Positions 40,080 to 53,409 are shown, counted from the first letter of the stretch. The stretch: 64,000 nucleotides of DNA from Nematostella vectensis (GCF_932526225.1 NC_064034.1:21355747-21419746); one strand, 5' to 3'. The notes: a model not told the origin generated them from the sequence alone. Translations and numbers: made by a program.

Positions 40080-43000
40080 GAACGGACGGACGGACATCGC
40101 GTCACAAAAACTCTAGTCGACGTTGCCATATTTGTTTTGTATACCACTTTTTCTTAGGTATGGGGCTCCGCTCACGCGGCACGAAGCGTGGGAGCTCCGC
40201 TATAAGCGGCTTTCAAAATTCCTTTTCGTTTATCGCTTCTATCATGATCTGAGTTGACCGCACTGCCCCTTAAATTGTTGATAGTATCATTTTCCCAGAG
40301 CGTAACCGTCTTTCTCGGTCTTTTTAAGTCTTTCATTACTATAACGTCCCCAGACGCCTTTAAAATATAGGCCTAACGTCAGAAATACAAACTAAACATC
40401 ACCAGACCCGGAAATTCATGGATTCATCCAAGGCATGTTCCACATTTGAGAGTGAGGCGATTCACTAGAAAATTCCTTTATCGCTCTGTGAAACCTAAAC
40501 AAGATATTATCCTATTGAATCAACTTCAGCGTGCAAACATCCATAAGCACAGTACTAATTATGCCCAAATAGACTTCATGATGTCCTAATGCACTCTCCA
40601 GATGTTAAAAAGCTGTAATTTTTAAAGTGGCTCGACCCAGTATTCCCTCCATCACACCGTCCATTTTTGAAAACGCACTGCGCGATGAAATGGATTCAGA
40701 TTCCATATCCAGTACATCAAATCAATAACACAAGGATGGAAATATAATATGGCGTATAAATTCTGTTGATCGAAATAAATATCACATGAGTAAGACGACC
40801 CGCCAGTTCAGAGTTTAAGAAATGCCGTGAGGGACTGGGCTCCTTTTTACAAAACCGCTTTAAAAGATATGGTGAAATCATTCATTCCCACACGTGAGGA
40901 TTTTATTGTACTTCGTAAAGGTGACAATTTGAGATGAATTAGGCGCAAAAGGTATTTCTACGGAGCGATGTTCATCGTGTTTTCATCGTGTTTTCATCGA
41001 TGTTTTGCGAGCGAATGTCGACCAAATAAGCTCACTGAGCGAAGACTACTTACGGCTCAATTTCAAACATGATTTCATTTTATTACTAAAAAATAAATAG
41101 AAATGTCATACGATGTAACAATCCATGAGCAAAATAGAGAAAAAAAACTAACTTGAGTGTGAGGGAGGCCAGGAAAACCTCTGAAAAACCTTATAGTGAA
41201 TATTCTTAGGATACCTGGATCGGGCTGCTCACAATGCAATGGGTTTGGCAAATTCTAAGCTCTCTTGCTCAGTTGAAATTTCGACGCAAAAAAACGCTAA
41301 GCAGCATGGAAATCTAATAAGTCACTGTTTACAACCTTACATAGAGGATTTGAATCTGCGCCAGACTTGATACTACGAAGGCCGTAATTTAAAGTATCTT
41401 TGACGAATTCTTTGACATACTTCTTGAACTCTTTAGTAGAATTAAAATACCTAATGAATCGTGGTAATATTCTCCAATTCAGGTACTTAGGATTCACGTC
41501 AAAACTGGCGCGTCTGATGAAGAACTATCTGGCAAGCGATCAAGTAAGCGCTCAGTAATAGCGACAGCACAACATGCATTGCCTGTCCTACCAAACGCTG
41601 ATTTTTTACCTCTGTACTAGTCGTTTTTCGTTTAGGAACATTGATGGTCGTACTAAATTGGGATATAGAAATGTTTTTATGCTCATTATCTCACTAGAGC
41701 TATAAACCAGAATAACCGCCTAAAATAGCAAATAGAAACCTGATGTGAGCTAACTTGGAGCTCTGTATAAAAGAATCAGCTTTTCTCTTGACCTCATCAA
41801 CTGAAAGATGTCCTTTTGGTTGAAATGGTCTAGCTAGCTCCCTTTTTACACCCTCTAAAGTAGACTTAACAAAAATGTTCCGTAGGACTCTCCATCCCGG
41901 CCAAGAGGTGGGCCCATCTTATGCAATATACCCGTGCCACTATCCAGTGCAGATTTGTAAAGATGCGTGATATGGATGGCTACATGGATCGGCTTTGCAG
42001 GCATCACACTTCAACATAGCCGCTGTACCGCTGTACTGTACCTACAACACCCATTGTGATAGCAAACGGCCACAATACCGCCCGAGTTCAAGCCGGCGTT
42101 TTGACCCGTTTGTCGTACGCGCCAGTAAACGACCCACAGAATTGTCACATGCGTGGATTTGTTACAAAGCGGTCAACTATGGAAAAGATACAATAATTCT
42201 AGGTACAGGTTACACAATCGATTAAATACAACTTGTATAAGCATGAGTCTCTAACATGCACATAACTAGAGTTCTAAACTAGTCAATAACTTCGTGATTT
42301 CCTTAAAATACTTATAGCCGCATATAATAATAACAATTATCTTCACGCTCTTAGTAATCATAGCGTTTACATCAAAATCAAGCTAATAAGGCTATATCAA
42401 TTAAGCGTATACATACCAATGATGCGGGGCTTGCACGACTTGCACGTCCAAATCTCATCGAAAATAAAATCAAACATAACCTATCTATTACCGTCCGTTT
42501 ACTATTAATACGGTTTAACCAATCATGTGCTTAATTAGCACCGGAACTCATGCTTCTAAATAAATAAATCGCGTGACTTCACACCCATCTCTCCCAACCA
42601 AGCCAATTAGAGATCTCTCCTGTCCGGTGTGCCCTGACTTAGATATGCCTCTAATGACAAGAAAATAACAAAACGAACAAAACTATAGCAGCGTATATTT
42701 CGTACCAATAGCGCTTACTACCGTGCGCAACTAGCCAAAACTGCATACATGCCCAATGTACCGACAATCAAAGCAACCTTCATATCAATCTTTACGCAAA
42801 GCTAGCTTAGTCAAAAACAGAGACAACCAGACAACGCCGACTGATACGTCTTGTAAATGTGCCTTTGACCTCGCCCTTCCACTTGTAAATCACTTAAATA
42901 AGGAAGCCTCCAAAAGTAAATAACAAAAAACTTGATTATGCGCTTGCACGATTAGAATTTCGCAGGACTGACAAAAAAATGCTGGAAAGCCACTCGGGAT

Positions 43001-44779
43001 AATTAAGGTAACCCAACCTCGACAATAAACCAGCGCTATAACTGACTGTGCAATCAAGTATAGAGGAGACCGTAACCAGTTTTTGTCTTCTGACCTATCT
43101 TCGGCAAACGCGTCTACTTGATTGTCTGTGAAGATTTTAATTTGCTTACCTCGTAACTGATCCTTAAGGCAAGCAAGACAAAGTCCAAAGTCCGGGTGAC
43201 AGAAACGATCATCTTGAATAAACACTATTTCTGATATCAAATCCTAATAATAATTCGACATCACAATCAAGTTATTTTTACCACAGGGAACCCACTCAAC
43301 TCAGTGCATTGCTTATTTAGCATGTGCTTTGAACTTCATTTGTGAATATCAATAAGGTCACGAAGTCTTCAATAAAACTCCTTACAACTGTGTCCATTCC
43401 TATTTGGAACACTTATTTTATACCCCTGCGTCGATTTTTTCAGAAATATTCGGGTTTTGCAAAAGCCCGATTTCATGCCTAAAGGCTTTAATTCAGACGC
43501 CACTGCTGAATTTTTTTGTATTTAAATAAGATCAACGCAAAAAAAAAATTTCTCCACATATAACGCTAAATTCTTATTTGTGTTCAAATTCGACGCGGAA
43601 CGCAAATATAATAAGACACACACACCAAGCTCTTACCAGTCCCCCTTGTAGTGAGGCTGTAAAAATCCTCGAGGGCTTGTTTGGTTTTATTCCACCAGCC
43701 ATTCTTGGCTCGCCTGTGCAAGGCGCTGCATATAGTTGAATCTTATCCTCTTCTTTAGAGATGTCCCAGTGTTTTAAGTGCACCAGTCCCTTAGATTCAA
43801 CTGAGGAGTTCCAAATAAGAAATTTCGAAATCGCTCAAAATTGGTTTAAAGTAAGCCCCTGGTTCTCTTATCATGGTTAAAAAGTTTGAGTTACATACAG
43901 TAAATATTTTTCGAGAAATTCCGAATTTACGATTTTGCCTATAAAATCGCCGATTTGGGGGCATTTTTCACCTTTCGTAAAAAATCGCAAAATATTCTTT
44001 AAATATGCGCGGAATTAAAAATAGCGATACAGATCCTTAGAAAGGAGTTGATAAGGTATAAATCGAGTGGTTTCTTTACTTTTTCCGGCAAAAAAAAGTA
44101 TATTTTATTGCTGTCTAAACATGTCCATAAAAAATATCGACTTGAATAATAGCTTAAATTAGGGGCTTATAAAACCGATGGTACATGGATTTTTGCAGAA
44201 ATTTTGCACTTTGAGCAAACATTGGTGTTATTTCTTTCGATTCAGCAAATAAAAAATTGGGGGAATCAAATTCCCGAATTATAATGAAGCCGAACGCAAC
44301 CCCATGTCGAGCTCAAATAACACGCGATTTTCTTGACAGCCGTCTTTATTAGATACACATACCTGTTTGTACAGGAGAAAAATCACAGAAAATAAACTCT
44401 ACCCTTGCTGTATACTAATTTCAGATGCTGTATAATTGTCTTGGTCCATCCTTGGAAGTTATTGGAAGTCAATAAAGCCATTACAATGAAAAATATTTGC
44501 TATTTTGTACAGACTTCAGTTCAGAACACCTGCCGGAATGGCAAACTTTGAAGGATTTGTTTGGGTTTTAAAGTTTCTTTTATTAAGGCCACAGATTGTT
44601 ACTCAAATGTGAACTCTTGTTGGTTATTCCTAGATTGCTAGCCCTTAGTTTTAGTATTGATTCCACTGACATTAACACTTGATTGTTTTTGCTGGCTATC
44701 TCTAGTATTTTATTAAGAAAAAAGCAATACAAAAGCATATTGTTTGAAATGTGAAATCCTTCTTTGTTTGGCCGACCTT
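40080..44779. other. Long gene-poor stretch
   Basis: No gene supported in 4.7 kb. A minus frame at 41497-41297 (FIRYFNSTKEFKKYVKEFVK) may be an old coding remnant. A minus stretch at about 43250-43165 (RFCHPDFGLCLACLKDQLR ending at ACGAG/GTAAGC) has exon-like features but is too short to call. 43860-44100 is AT-rich with repeated AAAATCG words. Confidence 0.35.
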
Positions 44780-45004
44780 GTCCCGTACAGCATATGATGT
44801 TCTCCTTGACTTGCTTGTCATGACCTGGCAGAGATACCTCTTCTCCAGGTCGAGGGGAACCGTGCATTTCACGGCTGTCTTATCAAATGTGTTGTCATCC
44901 TCCCTCGAAACTTGTACATAAGCCCCAATTGGTAGTTTGATGCCAAACTGGTGATAGCTTTTAATAAAAGTGCCAATTAGTCCCCAAACCACCTCAAATT
45001 CCAC
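44780..45004 (-). pseudogene. HIRAN-like domain fragment
   Basis: The minus frame from 45004 reads EFEVVWGLIGTFIKSYHQFG, IKLPIGAYVQVSREDDNTFD and KTAVKC. The pattern 'G...Y....  G..V.+.RE.DN..D..AV' resembles HIRAN and related repeat-borne domains, in which a small beta-barrel binds DNA ends. After VPLDLEKRYLCQVM the frame becomes doubtful. It lies directly beside a MITE (45006-45175), which may have cut its 5' part. Assignment is by pattern only. Confidence 0.35.
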
Positions 45005-45005
45005 A

Positions 45006-45175
45006 GGGGAGTAGCCAGGATTTTAAATTGGAGGGGGCCCAAAAGAACCTTGTAAGGCATTTTCACCCTGTATTTCAAATAATGTCCCATACATTTACTG
45101 TATTTTTAACTGGTAGAGGGAAAGGTCACCCCTGTGGCCCCCTCCACTTGCTACTTCCGTACTCCATATATTTTA
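45006..45175. mobile_element. hAT-like MITE, second copy of the 18406 family
   Basis: Contains AGTAGCCAGGATTTTAAATTGGAGGGGGCCC, then AAGGCATTTTCACCCTGTATTTC and CATACATTTACTGTATTTTTAACTG. The same order is found in the reverse complement of 18406-18561 and in 62676-62811. The right end is mutated and its target duplication is unclear. Confidence 0.7.
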
Positions 45176-45769
45176 AGGCATCCAGTTCCTCCACTCTCAA
45201 TTGAAAACTTGTTTCAAAAAACAAGGCTACAAGAAAGGAATTAAAGAGCTTTGAAAATATTGAAGATATTTATGATATTTTGGTTAAGATAGGAGATAAT
45301 AACAATCAAGAGGCAATACGAACATTTTAATATAACATTATTTGGGCAAATACACCTAATAACTTACGCCTTTATTTTTCCATGGCTTATTTCAACAATA
45401 TATCCCAAGAGTTCTCCACTAGTTATGCCTGCAAATAACATTGAAATTCAACCGCGAGCATATTGTTACTTCCATCACGATAACATAAGAGTCCTAGATC
45501 TGATGTTCTCTCCTATAGAGAAGATCGATTATTCTTACCTCTCTTTGCCATGACAGTTGTTCACAGATATTATAATAGAACGAGGCACCTCAAATTTCGG
45601 TTATTTTGCTCGCGTTTTATGGAACGTCCTGTCTCTATTCCTATGTCACCCGTCTAGTCAAGCCTTTGTTATATTGTCAAAAGTAGATTGACAGATGAAA
45701 AGGCGCGGCAAAAGAAGCGGGAAAATTAGACTTGGCCTAAGAAGTTAAAAGAAGTTTTAAGCGCTAGTG
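45176..45769. other. Upstream region of the MADS-box gene
   Basis: AT-rich, no clear promoter element. An ATG at 45694 (MKRRGKRSGK) opens a short frame ending before the MADS start and could be an upstream ORF. Confidence 0.35.
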
Positions 45770-46791
45770 ATGTCTTCGCCGAAGCCAAGTTCGAGCCGAC
45801 CCGAGATCAAGTGAGTAAAGCCATCTTATTTATTTTTTGGGGCGTGTGATTAGGATTTTCTGGCGAGTTATCAATGCTGTTTGTTGGTATGTAGGAAAAC
45901 GGCATTGAATCATATCATTTTCTACTTTATGCTTGCAATTCATTACCAGAGTCATTGAAAAATAATAAATGCGAAGCGTGACCGATCACGGGGGGCAATA
46001 GAGTGATATTAAGAAAATTGAGCGGCACAGCTAACTGGTAGTTTTCTTACAACTTTTGAAGATATTATTGGGGTTACGGAGGGATGCAGGGCATACACAG
46101 GGGTTGCCCGCACAACCCCCTCCCCCCTCCCACTTGGCGGCCAAAAGTGGGTCTTTTCTTATTAAGGACTTTTTTTGTTGCTTACTTTTCTTTATTTGCA
46201 TGCAGCAGTGGCCTTTCATCTGCAAAAAAGAAAACCAAGCGCTCCAAGGAGAAGTATTGCTACATTGAAGACAGCAAGAGGCGTGCCATCACACTCTCTA
46301 AGAGAAAGGCAACTCTTTTCCAGAATTTTATGAAATTAAATATTATGTCTGGGGCAGATGCATTTATGATAATTGAAACCCCACGGAAACGATTTGTGTG
46401 GGGATCAGATAAATACATGAAGCTATATACAAGTGCTAAGCTAAGGCCCACATTACACCAGGAGATTGTTGACTTGACCGATACCTCCACTTCTGAAGAA
46501 GTACAGAATGCCGAGCTGAGCTCAATGGGCGTGGCACCGCTGGAGGATACACCACATAGAGTAAACATGCATGAAAGTCTGGCAAATGTCTTAGGTGTGG
46601 CCAACAAGACACTGCCACCAAAAGCAATTATTCCAGACGCTGTGGCTGGGGTGCTAAATGAGAGCCCACCAGCACAAGTTCTAGAGCAAGATGTGCCTCT
46701 GCAAAGGTTGCATCCACCGGTTGAGCTGACATATGTGCAAGACAGTGATATTCCACTTCTTTTTATTGGTCAAGAAATTGAAAGGGACTAA
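45770..46791 (+). CDS. MADS-box domain protein, two exons, intact
   Basis: Exon 1 45770-45810 (ATG; MSSPKPSSSRPEI), donor ATCAA/GTGAGT; exon 2 46206-46791, acceptor TTTGCATGCAG; stop at 46789. About 208 residues. Residues 20-75 match a MADS box: KYCYIEDSKRRAITLSKRKA, then LFQNFMKLNIMSGADAFMII and VWGSDKYMKLY. The KRR-x-ITLSKRK core is the DNA-contact helix seen in SRF/MEF2 proteins. The rest is Ser/Thr/Pro-rich with VDLTDTSTSEEV (SUMO-interaction-like) and no known domain. It is convergent with the 47127-53409 gene, whose stop lies 336 bases away. Unlike animal SRF or MEF2 it has no SAM or MEF2 extension, so it is a divergent member, possibly an accessory protein of a mobile element. No stops or frameshifts seen. 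Confidence 0.7.
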
Positions 46792-47126
46792 GTGCTGTCA
46801 TTATGATTTGAACTCTAGACATTCACTTGTTCAGCAGAACTACAGTATCAGTAGTCCTTAATAATATAATATATAAAAATATATATAATAAGATAATTAA
46901 CCCTTTAAAATTTGCAGCTGTACTTCTTTTATAGAAGAATCATTAAAATTCCGTAGTTTAGATATGTGTCCTTTCAACATGTTCCCCTAAAAAAAGAGGC
47001 TATGTACTATTAGTATTCTAGCTAATGATTAAGGCTGTAGGAGGGTGGCATTTGGGAGCCTCTTGATAAAAAAAAGGGGTGACCCCCCAGTTTGTCTCAG
47101 TGTGTTATTTTACTGAAGAAAACTAT
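46792..47126. other. Shared 3' region between two convergent genes
   Basis: AT-rich, contains (AT)-rich runs at 46860-46890. No gene. Confidence 0.5.
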
Positions 47127-50100
47127 TCACCCCTCTGAAACAGAAACTTTCTCTATGTGACATGCACTTTCTAAGACTAACTGCTGTTCAAGCTCATACT
47201 CTACTTCCTCACAGAAAGACACTAGCGTCTCTTTCTTTGTTGCATCTACCCTTCTCTTGAAACAGTGTAGCTTGTCCTTAAAATCATCCTTCAGGACATC
47301 AGTACTAATCAACACTATCTTATCTGCAATTCTGATGAGGAGTGCCGCCTTGGAGAGGTTACTGAGATCCTCAGCATTACTTCTCTCCTCCTTGGTCACA
47401 TACAGTGGTCTAATCATGATATCTCTTCGTTCTTTGCCTTTTACCATTTTGTCCACTAGCAGATTGTAGCGGTTGCTCATCAGGGTCTGCTCGAAGTCCA
47501 CCAGTTGGGGATCAAGCTCTTTTCTATCGATCGAGCAAAGTGGCCGTTTGTCTGTAGGCATGAGATAGCTGTAAAAATAAAAGTCATGCAAACAGGTTAA
47601 TGAGAAAACTGGCTAACGAAAATAATGAATGTCAGAAAACTATAACTGTATTTACCCAAAATTTGACTATACAAGTGTGCCTCCAATATTTTGTTGTTTG
47701 TTATTGATAGAATAAAGCACCACAAAGAAAACCAACAATGATAGAAAGACATTCTACTATGCTTGCTTTCGTGGTAGAAAAAAATAAGAAAGATGAAAAA
47801 AATATCGCTTTGTAGTCCACCATGGAAAATAGCATCATTAGCTACTTTTCCCAGAAATAATTAAAATTAAGATGTATTTGAATGACATAACTTTACAAAC
47901 CAGTCAGTATTGTAAAATAAATGCTATACAGTATGCTTCAAAACATGATAGATACCCTCTGTTTTTTTTTTTTATGTGATTTGGATATCCTGACTTAATA
48001 TTTAAAAACAAACATGCATCACACTGTAAACTTATAAACAGTTCAGTAACATTCAGTGATTATAAACAATCCTACATATTTTTTGCATTGTATAACGATC
48101 ACTTCAGAGATATTTATTTGCACTAAAATATGTAGATGATTAAAGTCTCATCAAATTTAATGCTACAGTGAATTTGTACCTTTCTCTCCGGAGCTTCACC
48201 CTCCATGCTGTGACTTCTTCGCCAAAGTCATACGTCCTCCTTGGAGAGTCATCCTTGGGGTCCCTCAGTCCAATAACTGAAAGGAGCCACTCTCTGATCT
48301 AAAATATTATGCAACTCAAAAAAAAATTTTCAGGCCAGTAACTAGCATGAGCCCAGTGTGCAAAGTTAAAATTGGAGATTTTCATTAAAAAAAAACTTTG
48401 AATAAGAGAAGAACAAAATAGGCCGGTAGTCAATGAACAAATAATTTCTAGTTGTTTTTGTTGTGGTACTTTATGAATGCACAACAGGTTTCAAAAAGTC
48501 TGAATATTTCTGCCTCGGAATCAGATATTTTTCCAGTAACAGACCTGATAATGTCCAGTAAGTGTATTTCCCTTCACAAGAAAAACAGAACTATATACTG
48601 TAAGTAATGACTTAATAGGTAAAAGTGTTTTGATTGCGTGATTTTTCAACGCATTTTTTCACTAGTACCTTATTAAGATTTCCTAGGTTCCTAAATATCC
48701 TTAGCCAGTCGAGAGCCACCATGCTGCCATGCTGCCAAGTTTTTGACTGTTTGTTGATCTCCTCAAACAAGCATCCATATCCTCTCCTTTACTCTTGTTT
48801 CCAGAGGTACTAATGGATTCTGTGCTTTGCACAAAGTCCAGCAGTTTAGGTGGAAAGGATGCCCTATCAATACTAAATAAATAATTTGATATAAGACATT
48901 CATAATGGTAATGCTGTACATGACCACAGGTTAAAAAGGATAACACAAAATCCCTGAAATGCAGTTAGTTTAGTGTTTAGTTAAATTGGTTTGATATCTG
49001 ATATGATATTTGTTGCTGTTGGGCTTCCTGTGGCCTGAGTCTGCGTTTGGTAAGCAGATTGTTAATTAGACTAGCAGCCATTTTGTTTAGCTTGCTTAAT
49101 TGTATGTAAGCATGTTTTTATGTTGTTAGCCTTACTAACTATGATAACTACGACAACTATTGCTTGAAGGGTTGCTTGAGAAAGTCACAACTCCAGGGTA
49201 TGTACACTAACATAGCTGTCAACTCACCCGCATTAGGTAGGTGTCACAAGATTTTGGGCCTCATCACAAGCCTAAATATTTTTGTGAGAATGTTCATACA
49301 TTCTCTGTATTCACCCACATTGGATCTCTTTCCACATATTTACTGTATTTCACCCGATTTCTGTCCAAGTTGGGTTGACAGCTATGCACTAGACACACAT
49401 GCCTCTGGTATATTTTGAAAACTAAAGCACATAAGTTAAGTATATCTGGATTGAAAATTTACAATACACCAATAGCTGCTATTCAACTCTACTAGACAAC
49501 TGCTAGTCTTCCCTAAAGAAATCTTATTAAAGACGAAAATTTGGCAGAGTCGAATACCAGTTTTTGGTGTACTTTTTCTTTATCTAAGAACATCTAATTT
49601 TCAGTTGAGGCTGAGCTGTGCTTATTCATGGAGCATTTTAAGGCTGAATATGTTCTTAACGATGTTCTTAAATGTATATAAGAATATATACAGTAAAATC
49701 AATAGCAATAATTAGGTTGTTACTAAAAGTACAATTTGATTCTTCATTTTAGAATGTATCAGGACTATATATAATGAAATATTTGAGCATGTTCTTAAAA
49801 TTTGGTGAAATCTCAGGTTGGACGTTTTTATAAAAAAGGTTCTTATAAAAAATGTATTGTATTTATTCTTCTGGTTTACGAACACAACTATTTGAGCCTT
49901 TTGTGTTGATAGGTGGAACATTTGGTGTAATAAAACATTCATTTGCATCTGGTTCATGTTTCCACTCCTAGTTAATAAAACATTATTTTTTGTTTCAAAA
50001 CAGGATAATGCAAGGCAGCAATGCTTTTAGAGCTCATCTTAATACATAGTTGTATAGTGCTTACCTGTCATACAACTCAATAAGAGCATATTTGGAAACT

Positions 50101-51468
50101 GAATTCCTGTGAAATAGGGGTGCGAAAGCCAACTGCCCTGTGTAGATGTATTGTGAGTTGTTGCGCCTCACCCCCATCCTGAACATCTGCAGTGCCATGA
50201 GGTATCTCCATGTAGTTGAGAACATATAACGATATGTTGGATCCCACCAGGCGTAAGCAGGAATCCATTCGTAAAGGAAGTGATTCACCGACATAATACC
50301 TCCTGTCTGCATCTGTGCCTTTACATAGGGAACCAACAACTCGCTGAGAATACCAATATGGGCCACCTTCATGATAGACATAGTCTTGTGATGGTCTGAC
50401 CCTTTTTTGGCAAACTTCTGAGCAGCCTCAGACATAAAGCCCAGTTCATGAGCAAGAGAAGACATGTACACATCCCACTGGACAGACATGATGCACCGTG
50501 CCATGTTCATCTCCATGTGAAGCTTCCCAATTCTAATAAAGGCCCAGTCAAATTCCTTAATGAAATTTACTGTCTCTCCAATATGTTTCTCCAAGAAGTG
50601 TGATTGAGTCTCGGAAGCCAATAACTCAACCCCACATGCAGAGCAAAGACGAACAGACTGGACAACATCCCTGGAGACCAGATACGGAAGACCATCCATT
50701 GTAATGGACAGCCACTCTCGTGCATTTGGGTCATTTGGATGGTACCGTTTTATCCTTGCAGCGGAGCCGACTTTCCTTAGAACTATTTTCACCGACTCAA
50801 ATGAATTTGGGTTGACAAACACTGGGTCTGCAGCTGCTACAGTGGGTGGATTGTCTGGATGGTTGCTCGATATGTGGGACCACTCATCGTAGACTTCAGA
50901 CAGCTGGTCTTCCTGGTAGACAGTTGCTGTGTTGCTGACCTCGTCTACCCTGAAGCCTAGATGGACCTCCTTCACGCGATGATCATACTGCCGTGTTGGT
51001 GCAACCAGTGCTGTCCCCAATATGGAGCTTCCATTCAGTTCCTTCTCTACTTCCTTTAGATTTGCACCACACTGCACACACTTTCTCTTCTTCTTGTCCA
51101 TCATGGTTTCACATAATGGACAAACTCTTTTTCCTTCCCTCACCCTTATTTCTTCAACCCTCTGGTCAATGTCATCCCTTGGAACACCATTAATGATGGT
51201 ATGCTCCTTGGCAATCTTGTAAAGGAGATCCTGGATGAGGTTTTTATTCTAAAAGAAAAACAGAAAAATGGAGCAAACAATTCACTGCAGAAGAAATCAT
51301 TAAGTGTTTGATTACAAGCTTTCTGAGTATAAATCATTCAATTTGCCAAATTCTACAGATCCTCTCTTTGATTCCTTATTTCAATTGTCTTTCAATAATA
51401 AAAGAAAATTCTTCATTGAATCCTGCGAGAATTGTGCTCTCAAACTGCAGCAGTTGTGATTTTTAATA

Positions 51469-51500
<32 letters not shown>

Positions 51501-53409
51501 ACATAGTATGGTACAGGGTTGAATATTTTAAATACCATAATAATGGTAAGTACAGGCTCTCACTGACTTTGACTTTTGGTACATCTGTGTCTTCATAATG
51601 GAAAGTAATGACAAATATACTCAATCAACATACCTCCTGCCGCAAAAGGTTATGTTGTTCTTGGGTGAGAGTGCATTCCTCCACAAGGTTAGGGATCATA
51701 GAAGGATTTTCCTTTGCAAGCTTGCAGCGGTTATCCCATTTACTAAAAAAACACCAATATAAAGTATATAGGTCATATTATGATTGCAGAGCAAGGGTAA
51801 GACAAAGCCACTTGAGGTAGGATTTTTAAAAGTACCAGCAGTTATGGCTTTACCAAAAATAATACTGTTGCTAAATACCAATTACAAAATCTGTACCCTT
51901 TTTTTTTGCACATGATTGTTTAGCAGAGTGATAACAGCTTACTACCTATATCCAAAATAAAAAAAAAGTTACATAGATGTTTTGTCTTTTAAGTTATGGC
52001 ATTAAAATTGCTTGGAGTTTTACACACACATCACAGAAGTGGACATATAAGAGAGTTAACTAACAACATAAGTATGAGGATGGACGACAAGAATGAACAG
52101 AGTGCGCAGAATGAACAGAGTGCACGTGACAAGGACAAAACTGTTTATCAGTGATATGTTGACACAATTTGTTTATATTTCTTTGGTGTCCTCCCCCCCC
52201 CCCCCCCTCTCCACTATAATAGTTCTAATGACTACACTTTACAAGAAAAAATAATAATTACCCTGGGTGTAATTCTCTGTCCTGCTGGAGGTTTCCGCTT
52301 GGATTCAAAGTTGTCGTGCACACACTTGTGAGAATACTGATCTGTGCGCGGTTTTCTTTGCGCACTGTCCACTTTTTTATCAGTACTTGGTCGTTGTCTA
52401 TTGCGGTCAGGAGGTCACCCGCAGGGTATTCGGGAATTTTCAAAGTTAGCTTGTCCAGCCATGCTTTCAAGCTTCCAAAAGACCCCCCAGGGTATAGTTT
52501 TCCATAAACATTACAACACAGCTTACTCCGCGCGATTGAATACATAAGCAGATTACACGAAAAGGAAATAGGGCCAATGAAGCCAGGATGCACAAGAGAG
52601 TAAAGTTGGTCATTGGCAATTGCTTTCCTTGCCTCGAGTAGGTTGGACGCCTCTCTGCTAATAGACAATTCCGGAGTAGACAGCCCTTTCAGAGCACTGC
52701 TGATTACAGAATTGCGCCTTGCACTCCACTCGGAGGAATCTAACGACACGAGCTTCTGTATGTTTTTGTAGGTTTGGCTACATCGCGATGCGTCTAATTT
52801 AATACCCTGTCTCTCATTGCGAAATATAGCCTCGGTTATCTGCAACAGATCAGACCTTGGTAGCTCAACAAGGGATTTGTCAATGTCCGACTTCGATATC
52901 AAAATAAAACCATGTCTTTCAGAGAGCTGCTTAGCAACTTTCCCAGCTTGGTCTGAGTTAAGGAACGGCAAAGATTCAGTTATAGTTCTTAAGTCAACAT
53001 CGGTACCATCCGTACCACCCTCGGCCTCTTCTCCACTGTCTGTATCTTCTTCACTTAACCCTCGCTTTTTTCCTCTTGATGTTGAAGGTTTTGCCTCGCA
53101 AAAACAGCCTTCTTCCGTATGAGGGGTCCAGCTTCTCAATATTGGTGGCTGTTCCTTTCCTTTTCGCTATCGGTAAAGTGCTCCTTCGCAGGGACGGCAA
53201 AGTAGTTCAGGGAAAACGTCTTCGTTTTCTTGTGTAACGTTTACACGCCAGTGCTCTTGGAATTCTTCTTTGAATAACACCTTATTGCAGTATTTCCTAA
53301 GAAATTTCCCCTGCCTTTTTGCCACAAACTTTTTCTTAAGGTATTTGCCGCAAACTCTGCATCGATGCTGAATATATCTAACGTGTCGTTGATTCGCGTC
53401 CTTCTCCAT
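47127..53409 (-). pseudogene. Six-exon transposase-like protein with RAG/ZAD-type zinc motif and DHHK domain
   Basis: Exons by GT-AG sites and phase: 53409-52262, 51742-51634, 51248-50065, 48872-48669, 48298-48180, 47568-47127; about 1,070 codons. Exon 1: HRCRVCGKYLKKKF ... FPELLCRPCEGAL, a CxxC...CxxC zinc motif, then an acidic linker and a helical region. Exon 3: VCPLCETMMDKKKRKCVQC (zinc ribbon), RLCSACGVEL, GKLHMEMNMARCIMSVQWDV, GSDHHKTMSIMKVAHIG (DHHK), YRYMFSTTWRYLMALQMFRM. Exon 4: EEINKQSKTWQHGSMVALDW. Exon 6 is helical, ending VSVSEG. Similar proteins are repetitive in cnidarians and linked to transposons (related to DUF6589 by memory only). Damage: TAG at 53169-53167 in exon 1, and an indel near 48790 in exon 4; splice sites are all consensus. 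It may be a recent pseudogene. Confidence 0.6.
51470..51499. repeat. (TTA)n microsatellite in intron 2
   Basis: Ten units of ATT/TTA between exons 2 and 3 of the DHHK-domain gene. Confidence 0.9.

Noticed and set aside
42890-43240. RNase H-like reading from KIKIFTDNQ-type residues
   Set aside because: Only a few residues resemble RNase H; other motifs absent and a splice donor interrupts the stretch.
52817-53122. Plus frame antisense to exon 1 of the DHHK gene
   Set aside because: Shadow frame; the minus strand has zinc motif, phase and splice support.
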